Of a DNA stretch of 64,000 nt, positions 1-10,715 are shown in pieces; the first letter of the stretch is position 1, and the number at the start of each line of letters is the position of its first letter. The notes beneath the pieces are model-generated. The model searched no databases, had not been told where the DNA came from, and saw nothing but the letters and a program-made list of their open reading frames with translations. Position numbers and translations under genes: made by a program. The stretch is from Nectonema munidae (lineage: Eukaryota; Nematomorpha; Nectonematoida; Nectonematidae). The DNA lies in the NCBI GenBank assembly GCA_030549495.1, contig JAUIRK010000461.1:186001-250000 (forward strand), in the 5' to 3' direction.

Positions 1-509
1 TTTAAAAAGGTGTCACTGTGTCTACTCAATAGAGATAGGGGATTGCTTTCAAACTCACTAATCAAAACAATTATAGCCTTACTAAAAGCAGACATACTTT
101 TCGAGACCCACTTTGTAGCAAAAAATACCTAATATAAGAATGAGTGTTTAAGGCTGTAGTTCCATCTATGTTGAACAAAATGCTGTTCAATTTAAAAAAG
201 AAATATAACGCCACAAATTCAAGCATAGAGAGTCATCACACCCTTCTGAAATTTTAAGACTCATGAAACAAAATCCTGATCATGGATTTGACTTTTCATC
301 ATAATAGCGCGACATTTTAGACTTGGATTCAAATGCAACAAAACTTTTTTGAAAGTTTTTATTTAGTTTTGATCAACTGAATAAATATAAATAATATGAA
401 CAAAAAGTAAGAAGTATAATTACAAGAAAATTTTTAATAAAATCTCACTATAAAAATGGAAATTAGAATTATATAAAACATTTGCTAGGAAAATAAGATA
501 CATAAATAC
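1..509. other. AT-rich stretch without a firm gene
   Basis: No gene can be assigned with confidence. On the plus strand an open stretch from about 209 to 304 ends in a protein-like tail (RLMKQNPDHGFDFSS followed by two stops), but no start or clear splice site was found for it. The region lies downstream of the minus-strand zinc-finger exons and should contain the missing last exon(s) or 3' end of that gene if the gene continues. No repeat ends were recognised. Confidence 0.3.
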
Positions 510-726
510 CTTAAGATTAATATGTACAAGCATATGTCGTTTGAGCATTGATTTCGACTTGAACGCTTTATGTTGTGAACATAACTCGCATATATATTTC
601 TTGACCTGGTTTCCATCTGTATGCTTATTCAGGACATGAAGCCGCATACTTTTTTCATTTTTAGCTCGATAAAAGCAGAACGAACATTGAAATGGTCTGT
701 TCAAGTCGTGTTGCTGCAGATGGGAA
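510..726 (-). CDS. C2H2 zinc-finger gene, exon with fingers 7-8 of those seen
   Basis: This minus-strand exon starts after a ttttcAG acceptor and ends at AAG|GTATTT. The first finger half in it completes a finger begun in the 782-1006 exon: joining across the 55-bp intron gives C-x2-C-x12-H-x3-H exactly. Two further fingers follow (FQCSFC...HVLNKH and YICELC...HMLVH). C2H2 fingers bind DNA, RNA or protein; the target here is unknown. The downstream exon was not found, so the C-terminus is missing from this annotation. The phase (1 nt carried in, phase 0 out) agrees with the neighbouring exon. Confidence 0.75.
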
Positions 727-781
727 CTGAAAAGTAAAGATGCTGAAACTGTATGCTTTAAAATATATCAAACAAAACTAC

Positions 782-1006
782 TTGTAGGCAGACCAATTTG
801 ATGTGGAATAAGAACAAAATTGACAATGAAGCGTTTTATTGTGGACTTTATCCATATGCTTGGATAAGTAGTACTGATTTTTAAACGTTCTAGCTGGCTT
901 GAAGCGCGATTTATTTGAAGAAGATAGAGATGAACAGAGTGAGCACTTCAGTTTAAGATCTTCACCATGGAGGTTATTTAAATGTGATTTAAGTAAGTAA
1001 TTGCAA
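782..1006 (-). CDS. C2H2 zinc-finger gene, exon with fingers 4 (second half) to 6 (first half)
   Basis: The exon opens after a tctcttaAG acceptor and ends at CTACAA|GTAGTT. Its first residues (CNYLLKSHLNNLH) complete a finger whose CxxC half, CETCGMTF, ends the 2472-2650 exon; the joint restores C-x2-C-x12-H-x4-H. A second finger has CSLC and a long insertion before HMDKVH, so its spacing is abnormal and it may not fold as a standard finger. A third finger begins CQFCSYSTSNWSAY and is finished in the next exon. Introns on both sides cut inside fingers, which is typical of ancient, dispersed C2H2 genes rather than of KRAB-type single-exon arrays. Confidence 0.72.
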
Positions 1007-2471
1007 CTTAAGAGAAATAAATTAGGAAAATTTATTATATATATTATGCATTATGTATATTTTGTTAGAGTCTTAGTTACTCTTGCTTTAATGTACGTAT
1101 AACCTAGGAAGAATATAACGAAAAAAATAAAATGATTTCAGGGATAAAGTGTTTAAACATTCAATCAAAAATATTGAACTCTACCCAACCCATACTGTCA
1201 TACATTCAGGGTACGAATTATCCTTTAAAAGTCGAACTTCATTAAAAATAATAGCTATGATGATTCTTATAATTTTCTAAATACGCCACTGCTTACATAT
1301 ACTGTTGAATTCGGTTAACCAGTACTTTGCGGGGTACATCGTGGATTACACTGGAGTTAAAGCTTAAAAGAGTTAAGAGAAAGTGGGTAATAAGAGTAAT
1401 AAAAGTGATTAAAAGCTTCCACAGCATCACACTAACACCCATTGAGTGTGGTATAACGCGTGAAGAGTGAGTGGTGAACTTGCTGATAGAACAGCTATGC
1501 TCGGTCTTCGAACAATAGACATCACGCTAATTTAAGTAGCTCTTAACCATAATTCGAGGCGTATCCATGAAGCCAGCAGTAACCTACGGTTGCTGGTACT
1601 ACACTCAATGATCGCTGCTGCTGCGAAAGTGCAACGAAACTCCCACACATTAACCCTAGAAACATTTTAGGAACAAAAAGTTTTCATTGAGTTCAGAAAG
1701 AATTTTTTGCTGACCCGTATAGCATAATCTGAGGGCTAACAACAACAACAACTCTGTAATGCTTCTTTTGCAGTTAACGAAGGCCTAAGTTGCGTACATC
1801 TCTATAGATAATAAAAAAATTTCAGCTCGCGCAAATAAGCCTTTTAATATGAAGATAATTTAACATATGATAATCTATATGAATGTCAGCAAAATAAAAA
1901 TTTTCTCGTTTACAAACTTTTCGCCCAAAATAAAATAGCCTAGAAAGCAGTGGTAGCCAAAAAATGGAAGTTGGGGGGCAAGCATATTGGAAATAAAATA
2001 AGAACTTTAATTAAGTAGTAAAAATATTTGGTATTTGGGGGGCAGAAAAGGTATTTGGGGGGAGGGGCACTGCCCCCTTGCCCCCCCTCTGGCTACGCCC
2101 CTGCTAGAAAGACAGCCAATTATATTGTTTAGTGATATAACTTGACTCATTGTAGGGTGCTTTAAAAATGTTAGCTGGAAACACCTTTTTAAAGGGGGAA
2201 TTAATGATAAAATTACCTCGACTATGGTGGTATTATCATTAGTGCTATTAAAAAATGTAAATTTAAAAAAGGATTCAATATGGAAAAACTACATTAAAGG
2301 CTAGGCATGCAAATTACAAAGCTAAAATCAACTTTGATGTAAAATTAAAATCAACAATTGAAATGTGATATTTATCAAAAATACACTCTAATAAAAACTA
2401 CTAATATTTAATAAATATCTTCAATTTTCAATTTATTTACGCACAGTAAAGATTCGATGTGTTAAATTTAC
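1007..2471 (-). other. intron of the zinc-finger gene with GC-richer segment and a MITE
   Basis: This 1.46-kb intron has matching phases at both borders. It contains a hAT MITE (1948-2103) and a noticeably GC-richer block at about 1320-1690 with no recognisable protein frame. Part of that block (1500-1560) has a short box-B-like GGTCTTCGAAC but no convincing SINE head, so its class is unknown. Confidence 0.5.
1948..2103. mobile_element. hAT MITE, 156 bp
   Basis: The ends are CAGTGGTAGCC and GGCTACGCCCCTG, an imperfect inverted pair of the common hAT type (CAGxGGCGTAGCC). An 8-bp target duplication, ctagaaag, is present on both sides at 1940-1947 and 2104-2111. The interior holds G-rich runs (ggggggcaag, ggggggagggg) and no coding frame. 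It lies in an intron of the zinc-finger gene. The perfect duplication suggests a fairly recent insertion. Confidence 0.85.
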
Positions 2472-2650
2472 CTAAATGTCATTCCACATGTTTCACAAAT
2501 AAACTTAGAAGTAGACTGCTTCGAAGAAGGAAGAGAGCCTGACTTTTGATTGGTTGACATTAAATCATGCACGTGTGATGCTTTGTGTTTTAAAAGGAAG
2601 TATTTAGTGTGGAATGATTTTTTACACTGATGACAACTCCATATCTGATG
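2472..2650 (-). CDS. C2H2 zinc-finger gene, exon with finger 3 and first half of finger 4
   Basis: The acceptor is acttttAG and the donor AG|GTAAAT. The exon begins HQIWSCHQC and contains a complete finger (CHQCKKSFHTKYFLLKHKASHVH), a serine-rich linker of about 20 residues, and the first half of the next finger (ICETCGMTF). It follows the 2872-3090 exon in phase 0 and leaves in phase 2, which fits the 782-1006 exon. Confidence 0.75.
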
Positions 2651-2871
2651 CTAAAAGTAAATGCGCTGAATTCAAAATATTTTAAAAATACATATAATAT
2701 TAGTCACAATCATATCCAAAGCGGACAGAGGCAAATTGTCACGAAGGATAAAATAATCAATCGAAAAATATACAGTATATATATACATATCTTATAAACA
2801 TAGATATAAAAGGAATGATTTACAATGCCATAAAAAGAAGTTAATTTTTCAAATTATCACCCAAAACTTAC

Positions 2872-3090
2872 GTTATGTTCACTCAAAACATGGATCTGAT
2901 AACTTTGGCGTGAAGAGGACGAGAATTGGCAAGAGAAGCAGTTCCACTTTTCAAAAATATGAACAGAATCATAGTGCTTGTTCAAGAGGCGCTTGGTAGA
3001 GAATATTGAGGAACAAAATTTGCATTTTAAATCATTCAATTCAATACGCCTCATATGGAAATCACTAAAATAACGAACGCTAAATTTCAT
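2872..3090 (-). CDS. C2H2 zinc-finger gene, exon with fingers 1-2 of the 3' block
   Basis: The exon carries two fingers, CKFCSSIFSTKRLLNKHYDSVH and a second starting WNCFSC and ending HVLSEH, and leaves at GAACATAAC|GTAAGT. Its 5' border is a tttaAG directly before ATGAAATTTAGC. It could therefore be an internal exon whose frame opens with ATG, or the first coding exon. The phase does not match the exon ending at 10154, so at least one exon between the two blocks is still missing if they belong to one gene. Confidence 0.65.
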
Positions 3091-4441
3091 CTTAAATTGG
3101 ATGGAATATTTTGTTTTAATATAAAAGAGCGCCAGTTAAATATGGAATTACTACCTATAACTAATAATTTATTATTGACATGCTTTAAAAGTATGCTAAA
3201 CAAGATGAGAAAGAAGTTTTAACAAGACCCTTTGAAAGAATTTGAACAAGTAAGGTAAGCAATCTTGCACGTGGTTATATGATAATCATAGCTACAGAGA
3301 AAAAAACCTAATCATAATCTGCTTTCATCTTTGAAAACAAAAATAAACAAACTGTTTCCTGTGTGCTTGGCATTAAGTAGAGCAATTGAGAACAATTAAA
3401 GGTCAACTGTGTTCACTTGTTTACTTATTTTGTTTAATTAATTATAGCTTTGTTATTCACTCATTTTAAAGTATATTCTTTGTCTGGGAAAACTACTTTG
3501 TTACTAGAAAATGTCTTAAACTGTTAGTTAGCAATTTTGTTTACACTTTAATAAATAGCCATTTTTATCACATTAAAGTAATATATTTAGCTGTGATTAT
3601 GACAATCATTATCATAATTTCCTTCACAATGACTATACTTTTGATAAAGGAGTTAAAGTTTTTCTAAACCAATAAAGTGTCCAATTTTCTTCTAATTTAT
3701 CATTTTCAAAAATAAACGATTACTTTATGTGCCATTTTTGTAAAACAGGCCGAAAAAATGCCCCTTTACGGGGTAAAATTCCTTCTATTTAAAATAAAAT
3801 TTTCCCAATTTTTTAGAATAATTTTATTAATTGAGTGGTTTATGTGCATAGTTTGGAGCTTAAAACATAAGCACAACAAAATATGCTTAAATCGATTTAA
3901 TCGTAGGGAGGTGTGATTAAAAAAAGATTAAATTATTTAAAACCAAAATGCATACATATTTTGTGAAGCTTTTTTCAATTCAACTAAAAATCGAGGTAGT
4001 TTTTTCTTTTTAAAATTAAAAGATGGCTTAATGTTCAATATGAGTGAAAATATTGAAATTGTTTTCGATGCTGATTGTTTAGGTTGTCTAAAATCGCTTA
4101 AGTTATGAGACTTCTCTAAAGAGATCTCCTTGATAGAAATACAAAACCTAAAAATTTTTCGTTAGACTTGAACAAAATTATGAATCGCTATAATAAAATG
4201 ATATTATTCTAGATGTCAATGATACCACCTCTATAACAAACTATTTTAGTCCATATTTTTTAATAATGAATATCAGAAGTATTTAAATTTGTGTTCTTCT
4301 AGCTTTAGCATAATTTTAGCTATTAATAAAATGAAAAATAACTCATCCGAAAATATTTATGCTATTTCAACGTACATAATTAAATCTACGTAACATATTT
4401 TAGCTGGTTTTTAATCATTCGTTACAATGCATGTTTAGAGT
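3091..4441. other. no gene recognised
   Basis: AT-rich DNA with no convincing exon, repeat end or RNA gene on either strand. It is probably intronic to the minus-strand zinc-finger gene if the two finger blocks form one gene. Confidence 0.4.
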
Positions 4442-4660
4442 TTGGCGTTTATTCTAGTCTTTAAATCTAATACGGTTGTGTATGTCTGCAAAAAAGGAGA
4501 TAAATATCAAGTAAAGAAATATAGACCTATAAGCTTGATCAAACTACTAGGAAAAAAGAATAATCAAAAACGAAATATAAACATATTAAAAATAGAAGTA
4601 TATCTCCGCGCACATATGATCTTCTCCACGATTGACAGGCAACAATGGTAGCAGATGAAG
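4442..4660 (+). pseudogene. LINE reverse-transcriptase fragment
   Basis: The translated piece VCKKGDKYQVKKYRPISLIK matches the 'KKGD..VKNYRPISLL' motif that opens the reverse-transcriptase domain of Jockey/CR1/RTE-type LINEs. The frame decays after about 30 residues. It is a short remnant. It may be an older piece related to the larger LINE that starts near 5270, but order and frame do not show that they are one copy. Confidence 0.5.
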
Positions 4661-4775
4661 TATAATTTTTTGTCAAAAAAACTCTGCAAAAATTTTAATT
4701 AATTGGGAAAAATATTTTAGAAAAGTTTTAAGTCAATTTTTGATGGATTATACGCCAAATTTTATTGTCCCTAAT

Positions 4776-4925
4776 CATGACAGTGTATTACCATGAGATA
4801 AAGTAAGACAAAGCTTTATGACTTCCCATAACTCAGCATAGCAACCTTTATCTTTACAAAGTCTACAAAAGAATGAGTCAAGTCTTAACCCTTCGCCAAC
4901 GGTTCCACTAAAAGAGCATCTCAAC
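4776..4925 (-). pseudogene. fragment of hAT transposase C-terminal part
   Basis: This segment repeats about 130 bp of the hAT transposase at 6758-6885 with few differences (shared YAELWEVIKLCLTLSHGN). It is a second, heavily truncated copy of the same hAT family. No terminal repeats are visible beside it. Confidence 0.7.
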
Positions 4926-5269
4926 ATGAATATTACTAATTTTATTTGCTGTGATTTTAATCTAAATCTTTTATCCCCCATAGGATTCTTTTGATTTCTT
5001 TACTCTATTGCTGTGCAATGGTTTATCATTCAACAATCATAAAACACAAGTTCTTCAATATACTTAGTTGTTATAGTTTTACGAACTTCCTAATTCCGCA
5101 ACTTATAATCATGTCAATTTTGTGTCTTGTTCTAGGAGGCCTAACCTGTTCAATGTTAACATCAAACTACGCAATATTTCTCATAGTCACATTTTACTGA
5201 AACTGATGAAGTTTTTTTATAAATTCATATACATATTTAAGTATATTTTCAAATATCTTTTCCATTGAG

Positions 5270-5987
5270 TAGCCTGAGAATACGTTATTTCAGTCAACCA
5301 TGGTTTTCATCTTCCCTTAAGAAATACAGAAAAAGTAAAGAACGTTTTTATAAAAAATAGTGAAACAACCCAACTATTTATAATACTATTTGAAGTTCTA
5401 TACAACTCAAGTCGTTCTGGCAAAAATTGAATTTTACCTCAAATTTTTTCTCGAATAAATGCAATATATGGAATAACCTTAACAAATTTGTTAAATTTAA
5501 ACCAGATGCATCATCTAATTTCAATATTGAACAATTTGGTAAGAGTTTTTTTTCAGCTACCCACTCTTCCTTTCAATTTCATTACAAAGTTATGCCTTTT
5601 AATATCTACTCCTTTTCTAGCAATAGTGAGAATCTAAAAATTGAAATTTCATTGCTGAAGAATCTTTCTTCGGATGGATGTGTTGAAATTCTTCTAAAGG
5701 TGATACTCTTTTATTTACCTTATAAGAAAAATACTTACTGTCATTTAATTATCTTTATCATTTGGTGTTTTTCGAGTATTTTAAAAATGCTAAAGTTTTC
5801 CCTATTCCCAAAAATAATAAATATTCTATATATGATTTTCGCCGGATATCAGTTCTCTCAAGCTTGTCTAAAATTTTTGAAAAAATTTTTAACACTTTAT
5901 TGGTCATAATTTTTCTTTTTTTTATATTCGTATATTGACCAGTCTTGATAGTGTAGTAAACCATTAACTTCTTTACAAGTTCTCTAA
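5270..5987 (+). mobile_element. Jockey/CR1-type LINE, 5' portion (before hAT insertion)
   Basis: Reading in more than one frame gives PWFSSSLKKYRKSKERFYKK (the linker between endonuclease and RT in Jockey/CR1 LINEs), then FFSATHSS, then KNAKVFPIPK and FRRISVLSSLSKIFEKIFN, the RT finger motif 'FRPIS.LS.LSKIFEK'. Several frame changes show it is dead. The element is split by a hAT transposon at 5988 and resumes at 8965. The endonuclease part was not recognised upstream, so the element is 5' truncated or too decayed to follow there. Confidence 0.7.
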
Positions 5988-8964
5988 CAGAGTGGCCACT
6001 TATTTTAAAAAAATAAATTCACCGATTTCCTGACATTTTTTTTCAATTTCCCTGACTTCTTTTTAAAATTATCAGATCTTTTTTTTCAAATTTGCTGACC
6101 TCAAAACAAAAATTACACCATAAAAACACTTTATTTAACTAAAGCACTAAAAACATATCATATCAAAAATCTAACTTCTTAAAATTCAAAAAAATCCTGT
6201 TTTTTTTAGGTTTTCTTACTTGTAAACACTATAACACAACTGGGAACAAAATATAAATAAAATCTAATTACATAATTTTTGTTTTGTAAATACTTTTACA
6301 AATATCAAAAAATGATTAAAAGATCTAAATAAAACTTATAACAAAATGATCAAGTTTATTTACAAAGTACTTAATTTTTCCATTTTACACAAAAACCATT
6401 TTTGTATCAGAAAATATTTTCTAGCCCTTCCATTTTTAAGTTTAATTCTTTTTCTTGCAAAGTATAGTTGTTAAGTAACTCTTTTTTCTTTTCAATAATT
6501 TTCCTTTTTTCTTCTATCTTTGTTTCTTTGAGCTTGCATCTTCAGTTGAATTTTTTTATGCTTCAAATCTTCAAGATGAACAATATATCTCTGACGTGAT
6601 GCATTAACCGATAAAATCATTGACTTTGTAATTGAAATATTTGCAATACCACCATGATAATTTATAGCATCTTTTACTCTTCTCTGTGAAATTAATGAAG
6701 TTTCTAGCAAGTTTTCGACTAGTAAAGATTTATTAATAGAAAATCCCCTTTTAACTTGCGCATTACCATGAGATAAAGTAAGACAAAGCTTTATGACTTC
6801 CCATAACTCAGCATAGGAACCATTATCTTTACAAGGTCTACAAAAGAAAGATAAAAGTCTTAACCCTTCGCTAACGTCTCCAATAAATAAGCTAAAACTT
6901 TCTTTAAAAACAGTTTGAGCCTGTTCACATAAGATTTGATATTGTGATTTGGCTTTTTCAGTTGTTTACAAGTTATTCTATTAGAATCATAAAGAGCCTC
7001 AAGAATGATTGCCATTCTTCCTTGAGCAACTAATGGGCTTCTTAAAATTATTTTTGGATCTAATGATGTCAGACCCTTAACAAGTCTATATTTTAAAGGA
7101 CTTCTTTCAATAATTTTCTTTGTTGTAACAACCAAAAAAATATGACATACATTTTTAAACTGTAATACTTCAGATTCAGTTGCTTTAATTTCTTTTAAAT
7201 ACTTCTTTGCAGCAAAACCAATGTCAACTTTCTGCAATTCAAGAACATTTTCTGACAAATCAAGATAAAGTTTCAAAATACTCTCTGAAGTTAGAGGATT
7301 GGAAAGCTTTTCAGGAATAATAAAACGTGATAAAAGTGACTTCAAAAGATTAAGTAAACAAGAGTTGATCTGCTTGAAAGACTTTTAAAAAAGGTTAAAT
7401 ATCTGAAGAAACTAAACTGAAAAATGCTAGTTTAGGTTTTAATAATTTATCTTGAAACAAATGTTTCACATTATTGACAGGTTTATTGCTAGGAAGTTTT
7501 TTACAATCCAGAAACAATTTTATACTATCATAAATTAAAAGAACTCTTTAGATACAGTCTGTATTTTCAGCCCAGCGAACTGGACATTGTTTAGGAAACT
7601 TGATACAACCTGTAACATAAGTAAAATCTGTTCTACGGTCAGGCGAATCATTAAAAAGATAATATATATCACGTAGAAAAAGATTTAAATTCCACTTTGA
7701 TGCATTTATTCCTGTTCTTAGAACACCATGCAAAACGTGAAGACCACACGCTCCAATATCAACAAGGTGCTTATTTATTTGGTGATCTTTTCTTCTTTCT
7801 TGTTCAAAATCTTTCAAAAACTTGAGATTAACATTAACCTTTAGTAAACCATTCATGGAAACTTGCAAGAGACTATTTTTAGATAAAGGTTGGAGAACAA
7901 TGTTTATTTTTTCTAATAAATTTGATGGTGAAGCGTGGCCTAAAAAAGAGCTGTCAAAAAATTGACAACATAATATATCCTTTTCCTTATCAAAGTATCT
8001 AATAAAAACATCTAGTTGATTTTGTTGAGAAACTTTATTTAAAGCTTCATCAAAACAAATAACAAAGTCCCCACTTAGCTTAATTTTTTTTATTAAACAA
8101 TCCTTAAAATATGGACTTAGTCCATAGTTGATAATATAGATAGCCACAATTTGTTCTGCCAAGTTTGAATGAAGACGCTATTTTAAAGTCAGGAAACATT
8201 AATTTAAATGTTTCGCCAACACAAGTACATGAATTCAGAGAAAAATTAGATTGTATAACAAATAAAGCCCAAATAATCTCGGATCTTGTTATGTCTTCTT
8301 TACAAATACCTAAATCTTTTATGATAGTAGAAGAAACATGTGAAGTTACAATATTTGAAGATAAAGTTTCTGTAGATATAGTTTTATATGTGCTAGAAGT
8401 AGTAGTTTTAGCAAAAGCTAGAATAGATGGCTGAACTTGTTTTGCTTCAATGAGAGTGATGTGAGTTTTGCTCTTCATGTGAGAAAGTAAAGCTCTTCTA
8501 TCCATTTTGGCTAAAAAAAATGGTTTTTTACAAATAAAACAATAAGCCTCTCTTTTATTTCCTTGTTTTTCATGATAACCAGACTGAAAATTGTGGTTCA
8601 ATATTAGGATCCAGCCACAACTCATTAAAAAATGTTTCTGCTCCAGGCATAGTAAGTTACTACACCACTTTATTACTAAGTAACTTTTTATTTAGAAAAT
8701 TAAAAAATTAACTATAATTTTATCTAAGAAAAGTAAGAATAGAATAATTAAAAATCTTAAAATGAAAAATTCAATAAATATTGAATTAGAATTATAGAAA
8801 AATATTAAACTCAAGCATAGTTTATACAAAAACCTAAATGAAAAAACATTGATAAAATATCTTTAGTATATAAAAAAATTAATTAGTAGTAAATTCCCTG
8901 AATTTCCCTGACAATTTTCAATTTCCCTGACTTTCACTGATTTCAAGAAAAAGTGGCAACCGTG
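5988..8964 (-). mobile_element. hAT DNA transposon, about 3.0 kb, defective
   Basis: The left end CAGAGTGGCCACTT and right end AAGTGGCAACCGTG form imperfect terminal inverted repeats. Both are followed inward by repeated 'aatttccctgac' motifs, likely subterminal binding sites. No clear 8-bp target duplication remains (left flank ttctctaa, right flank tgtaaatt). The minus strand carries the transposase. The element sits inside a LINE, so it is the younger of the two. Confidence 0.8.
6492..8625 (-). pseudogene. hAT transposase, broken
   Basis: The translated pieces, in order on the minus strand, are: a BED/TTF-like zinc finger near 8540-8490 (YCFICKKPFFLAKMDRRALL, then H...H); the catalytic region at 8160-7548 with KLSGDFVICFDEALN, VDIGACGLHVLHGVLRTG and the FPKQCPVRWAENTDC motif; a helical region at 7345-6860; and the C-terminal dimerisation part at 6860-6492 (FCRPCKDNGSYAELWEV, LTLSHGNAQVKRGFSINKSL). 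At least two frame changes (near 8160 and between 7548 and 7345) and one between 6860 and 6850 break it, with about 700 residues expected in all. It belongs to the invertebrate hAT group known mostly as uncharacterised BED/hAT proteins. Confidence 0.78.
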
Positions 8965-10092
8965 TGTAAATTGGGTTTTCGTTCCCACATTTACTCTTAG
9001 CTCAAAAGTTATCCTAACTTCAGCTCCTTTGCTTTTCATTTTCAGGTATTGTTGTTTCTTCTATCAAACCAGTATTAGATGAGATTTGACAAGTTTGAAG
9101 TCTGTGCCCTTTATTCTTTCTGCTATATTGATGATATAAAGAGAGCAAAATGTGATGCATGTTCTTCTCTTATTTTCAATTGCTCAAAATCCGATGTTTA
9201 GATCATATGATAACATGAGATTATATATCTAGTATAAACTCCTGTCTCAATTCAATGAGTATCTGGTCAAACGAATATCTCGTTAAACTTAATTCGGGCA
9301 AATGCAAATTTAGTTTTCTCAAAACATTTTACCTCTTTTTCGCCCGCTATCTAAACTAAGAATGTACATTTTAGAAGAGTGTATGCCATTAATTATCTTG
9401 ATTTTAACATTTAAAATAATTTATTATGGCATTTTCAGGTAATAAAGTCACGAATTATTGAAGTATTTCGTTTGAATGATATTTAATTTACAAATTCTAT
9501 ATATTTTTTTACTCCTGAAACATTAAGATGTTACATAGTACTTATACTTATCCCCATCGGTGCTATTGCAATATTTTATCGGGCTCTTCTAACTACACTC
9601 TTCTCTTTCGATTTCATAAGCTTAAGACAAGATTCAAAACTTTTTAACTTCAATGCTTAAGTTTTAACATTCTCAGAAATGGATGTTTTCCGAATTAATA
9701 AACTGGTTCGTGGCATTTTCTACTATAATTCCTATTTTCTGGATTGTCGGTATATTTCAATATAAATAAATCATTAAAAATTGATATGTATTTATTTACA
9801 CCATGATAGCTATGCCTATTCTATAATTAATTTGTCTGAGTATCGTGAAATATTTTAAGAATGTGAATGTTTATTAATTTTGTACACTTTATAACTGTAA
9901 TGTATATGTTTATACATGTATGTTGTGTTATCGTGCTATTTCACCTATTTTTTTCTTTTCATATACTCTGAATGCTAATAAGTATTCCTTGTCTTATGTT
10001 GGAATGATTTGAATTTGAATTTTGGATATATTTTTTTTTATGAACATTCCATTTCAGTTGTAATATTTTTGAATAAATAATAATAATAATAT
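8965..10092 (+). mobile_element. Jockey/CR1-type LINE, 3' portion with (AAT)n tail
   Basis: This is the continuation of the LINE cut by the hAT element. The piece SMSIWSNEYLVKLNSGKCKF at about 9255-9315 is the RT palm-thumb motif 'WS..N.L.LN..KC', downstream of the YxDD region. The 3' untranslated part runs to gaataaataataataataat at 10072-10092, the (AAT)n tail typical of Jockey/I-group LINEs. The remaining coding sequence is broken. The next 55 bp lead into the zinc-finger exon on the other strand. Confidence 0.62.
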
Positions 10093-10153
10093 GTATATAA
10101 CACAATATTTATATATACATTTGTAAAGGCGTTAAAGAAATAAAATATATTAC

Positions 10154-10304
10154 TTGCAATGCTGCTTCAGGTCTTTTCTATTGGCAAACTTTTTATCACA
10201 TGCAAAACAACAAAGTTGATTTCTTCTTTTTGTTGTTATCTCTTTTCCTTCCTTTTCAATCGAATGGGAAAGTATATGAGAAGCCATCAACGACCAACTA
10301 TAAC
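10154..10304 (-). CDS. C2H2 zinc-finger gene, upstream block, exon 2
   Basis: The acceptor is cttttataAG and the donor GCAA|GTAATA. The first residues (GYSWSLMASHILSH) complete the finger CPICHKEG of the preceding exon with perfect C-x2-C-x12-H-x3-H spacing. After a basic linker (KEGKEITTKRRNQ) a second finger begins (CFACDKKFANRKDLKQHC) and is cut by the donor before its last histidine. The exon that completes it was not found. It is probably the same gene as the exons at 510-3090. Confidence 0.65.
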
Positions 10305-10370
10305 CTTATAAAAGAATACAATAAATCTCATCTAGTTTCCTTTAAGATTAAGATATCAAGTCTAAAAAAC

Positions 10371-10499
10371 CTTCTTTGTGACAAATAGGACAGTGGAGAG
10401 CTTTTTTCCCAAAAATATGACAACTCAGATGTGCGTTCAGCTCCAACTCACAACTAACATATGTACGAGGACACAATGCACATTTCAATTGTAAGGTTC
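10371..10499 (-). CDS. C2H2 zinc-finger gene, upstream block, exon 1 of those seen
   Basis: The acceptor is taatttAG and the donor AAAGAAG|GTTTTTT. It encodes LKCALCPRTYVSCELELNAH, a finger with 13 instead of 12 residues between the pairs, and the first half of a second finger (LHCPICHKEG). The intron to the next exon is 66 bp. It enters in phase 1 (1 nt supplied by an earlier exon), so at least one 5' exon lies further upstream. Confidence 0.65.
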
Positions 10500-10571
10500 C
10501 TAAATTAAAGTTTACACTTTAAATAAATAACGTATCATTTATTACATGCCAATAAACCATATATTTTAATT

Positions 10572-10715
10572 TTAAATAATTTTATACGGCTTCAAATGAC
10601 ATAAAACTAAGAATGGATGCGTGCCAAGTCTTTCACAAATAAAGACAGTGTGATTGTTCCGTAATAAACTCACATCGCAGCATTTCTTATAAATAAGATA
10701 AGACCACAATTTGTA
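10572..10715 (-). other. short open frame of unknown origin
   Basis: The minus strand is open for 47 codons with protein-like composition (VSLLRNNHTVFICERLGTHP). No start, donor or domain was recognised. It could be another exon of the zinc-finger gene (an acceptor-like ttataAG precedes AAATGCTGCG), a repeat fragment, or chance. It contains two cysteines and one histidine but no C2H2 pattern. Confidence 0.25.

Noticed and set aside
8165-8434. 89-codon plus-strand open frame
   Set aside because: It lies antisense to the BED/hAT transposase, whose minus-strand motifs explain the region.
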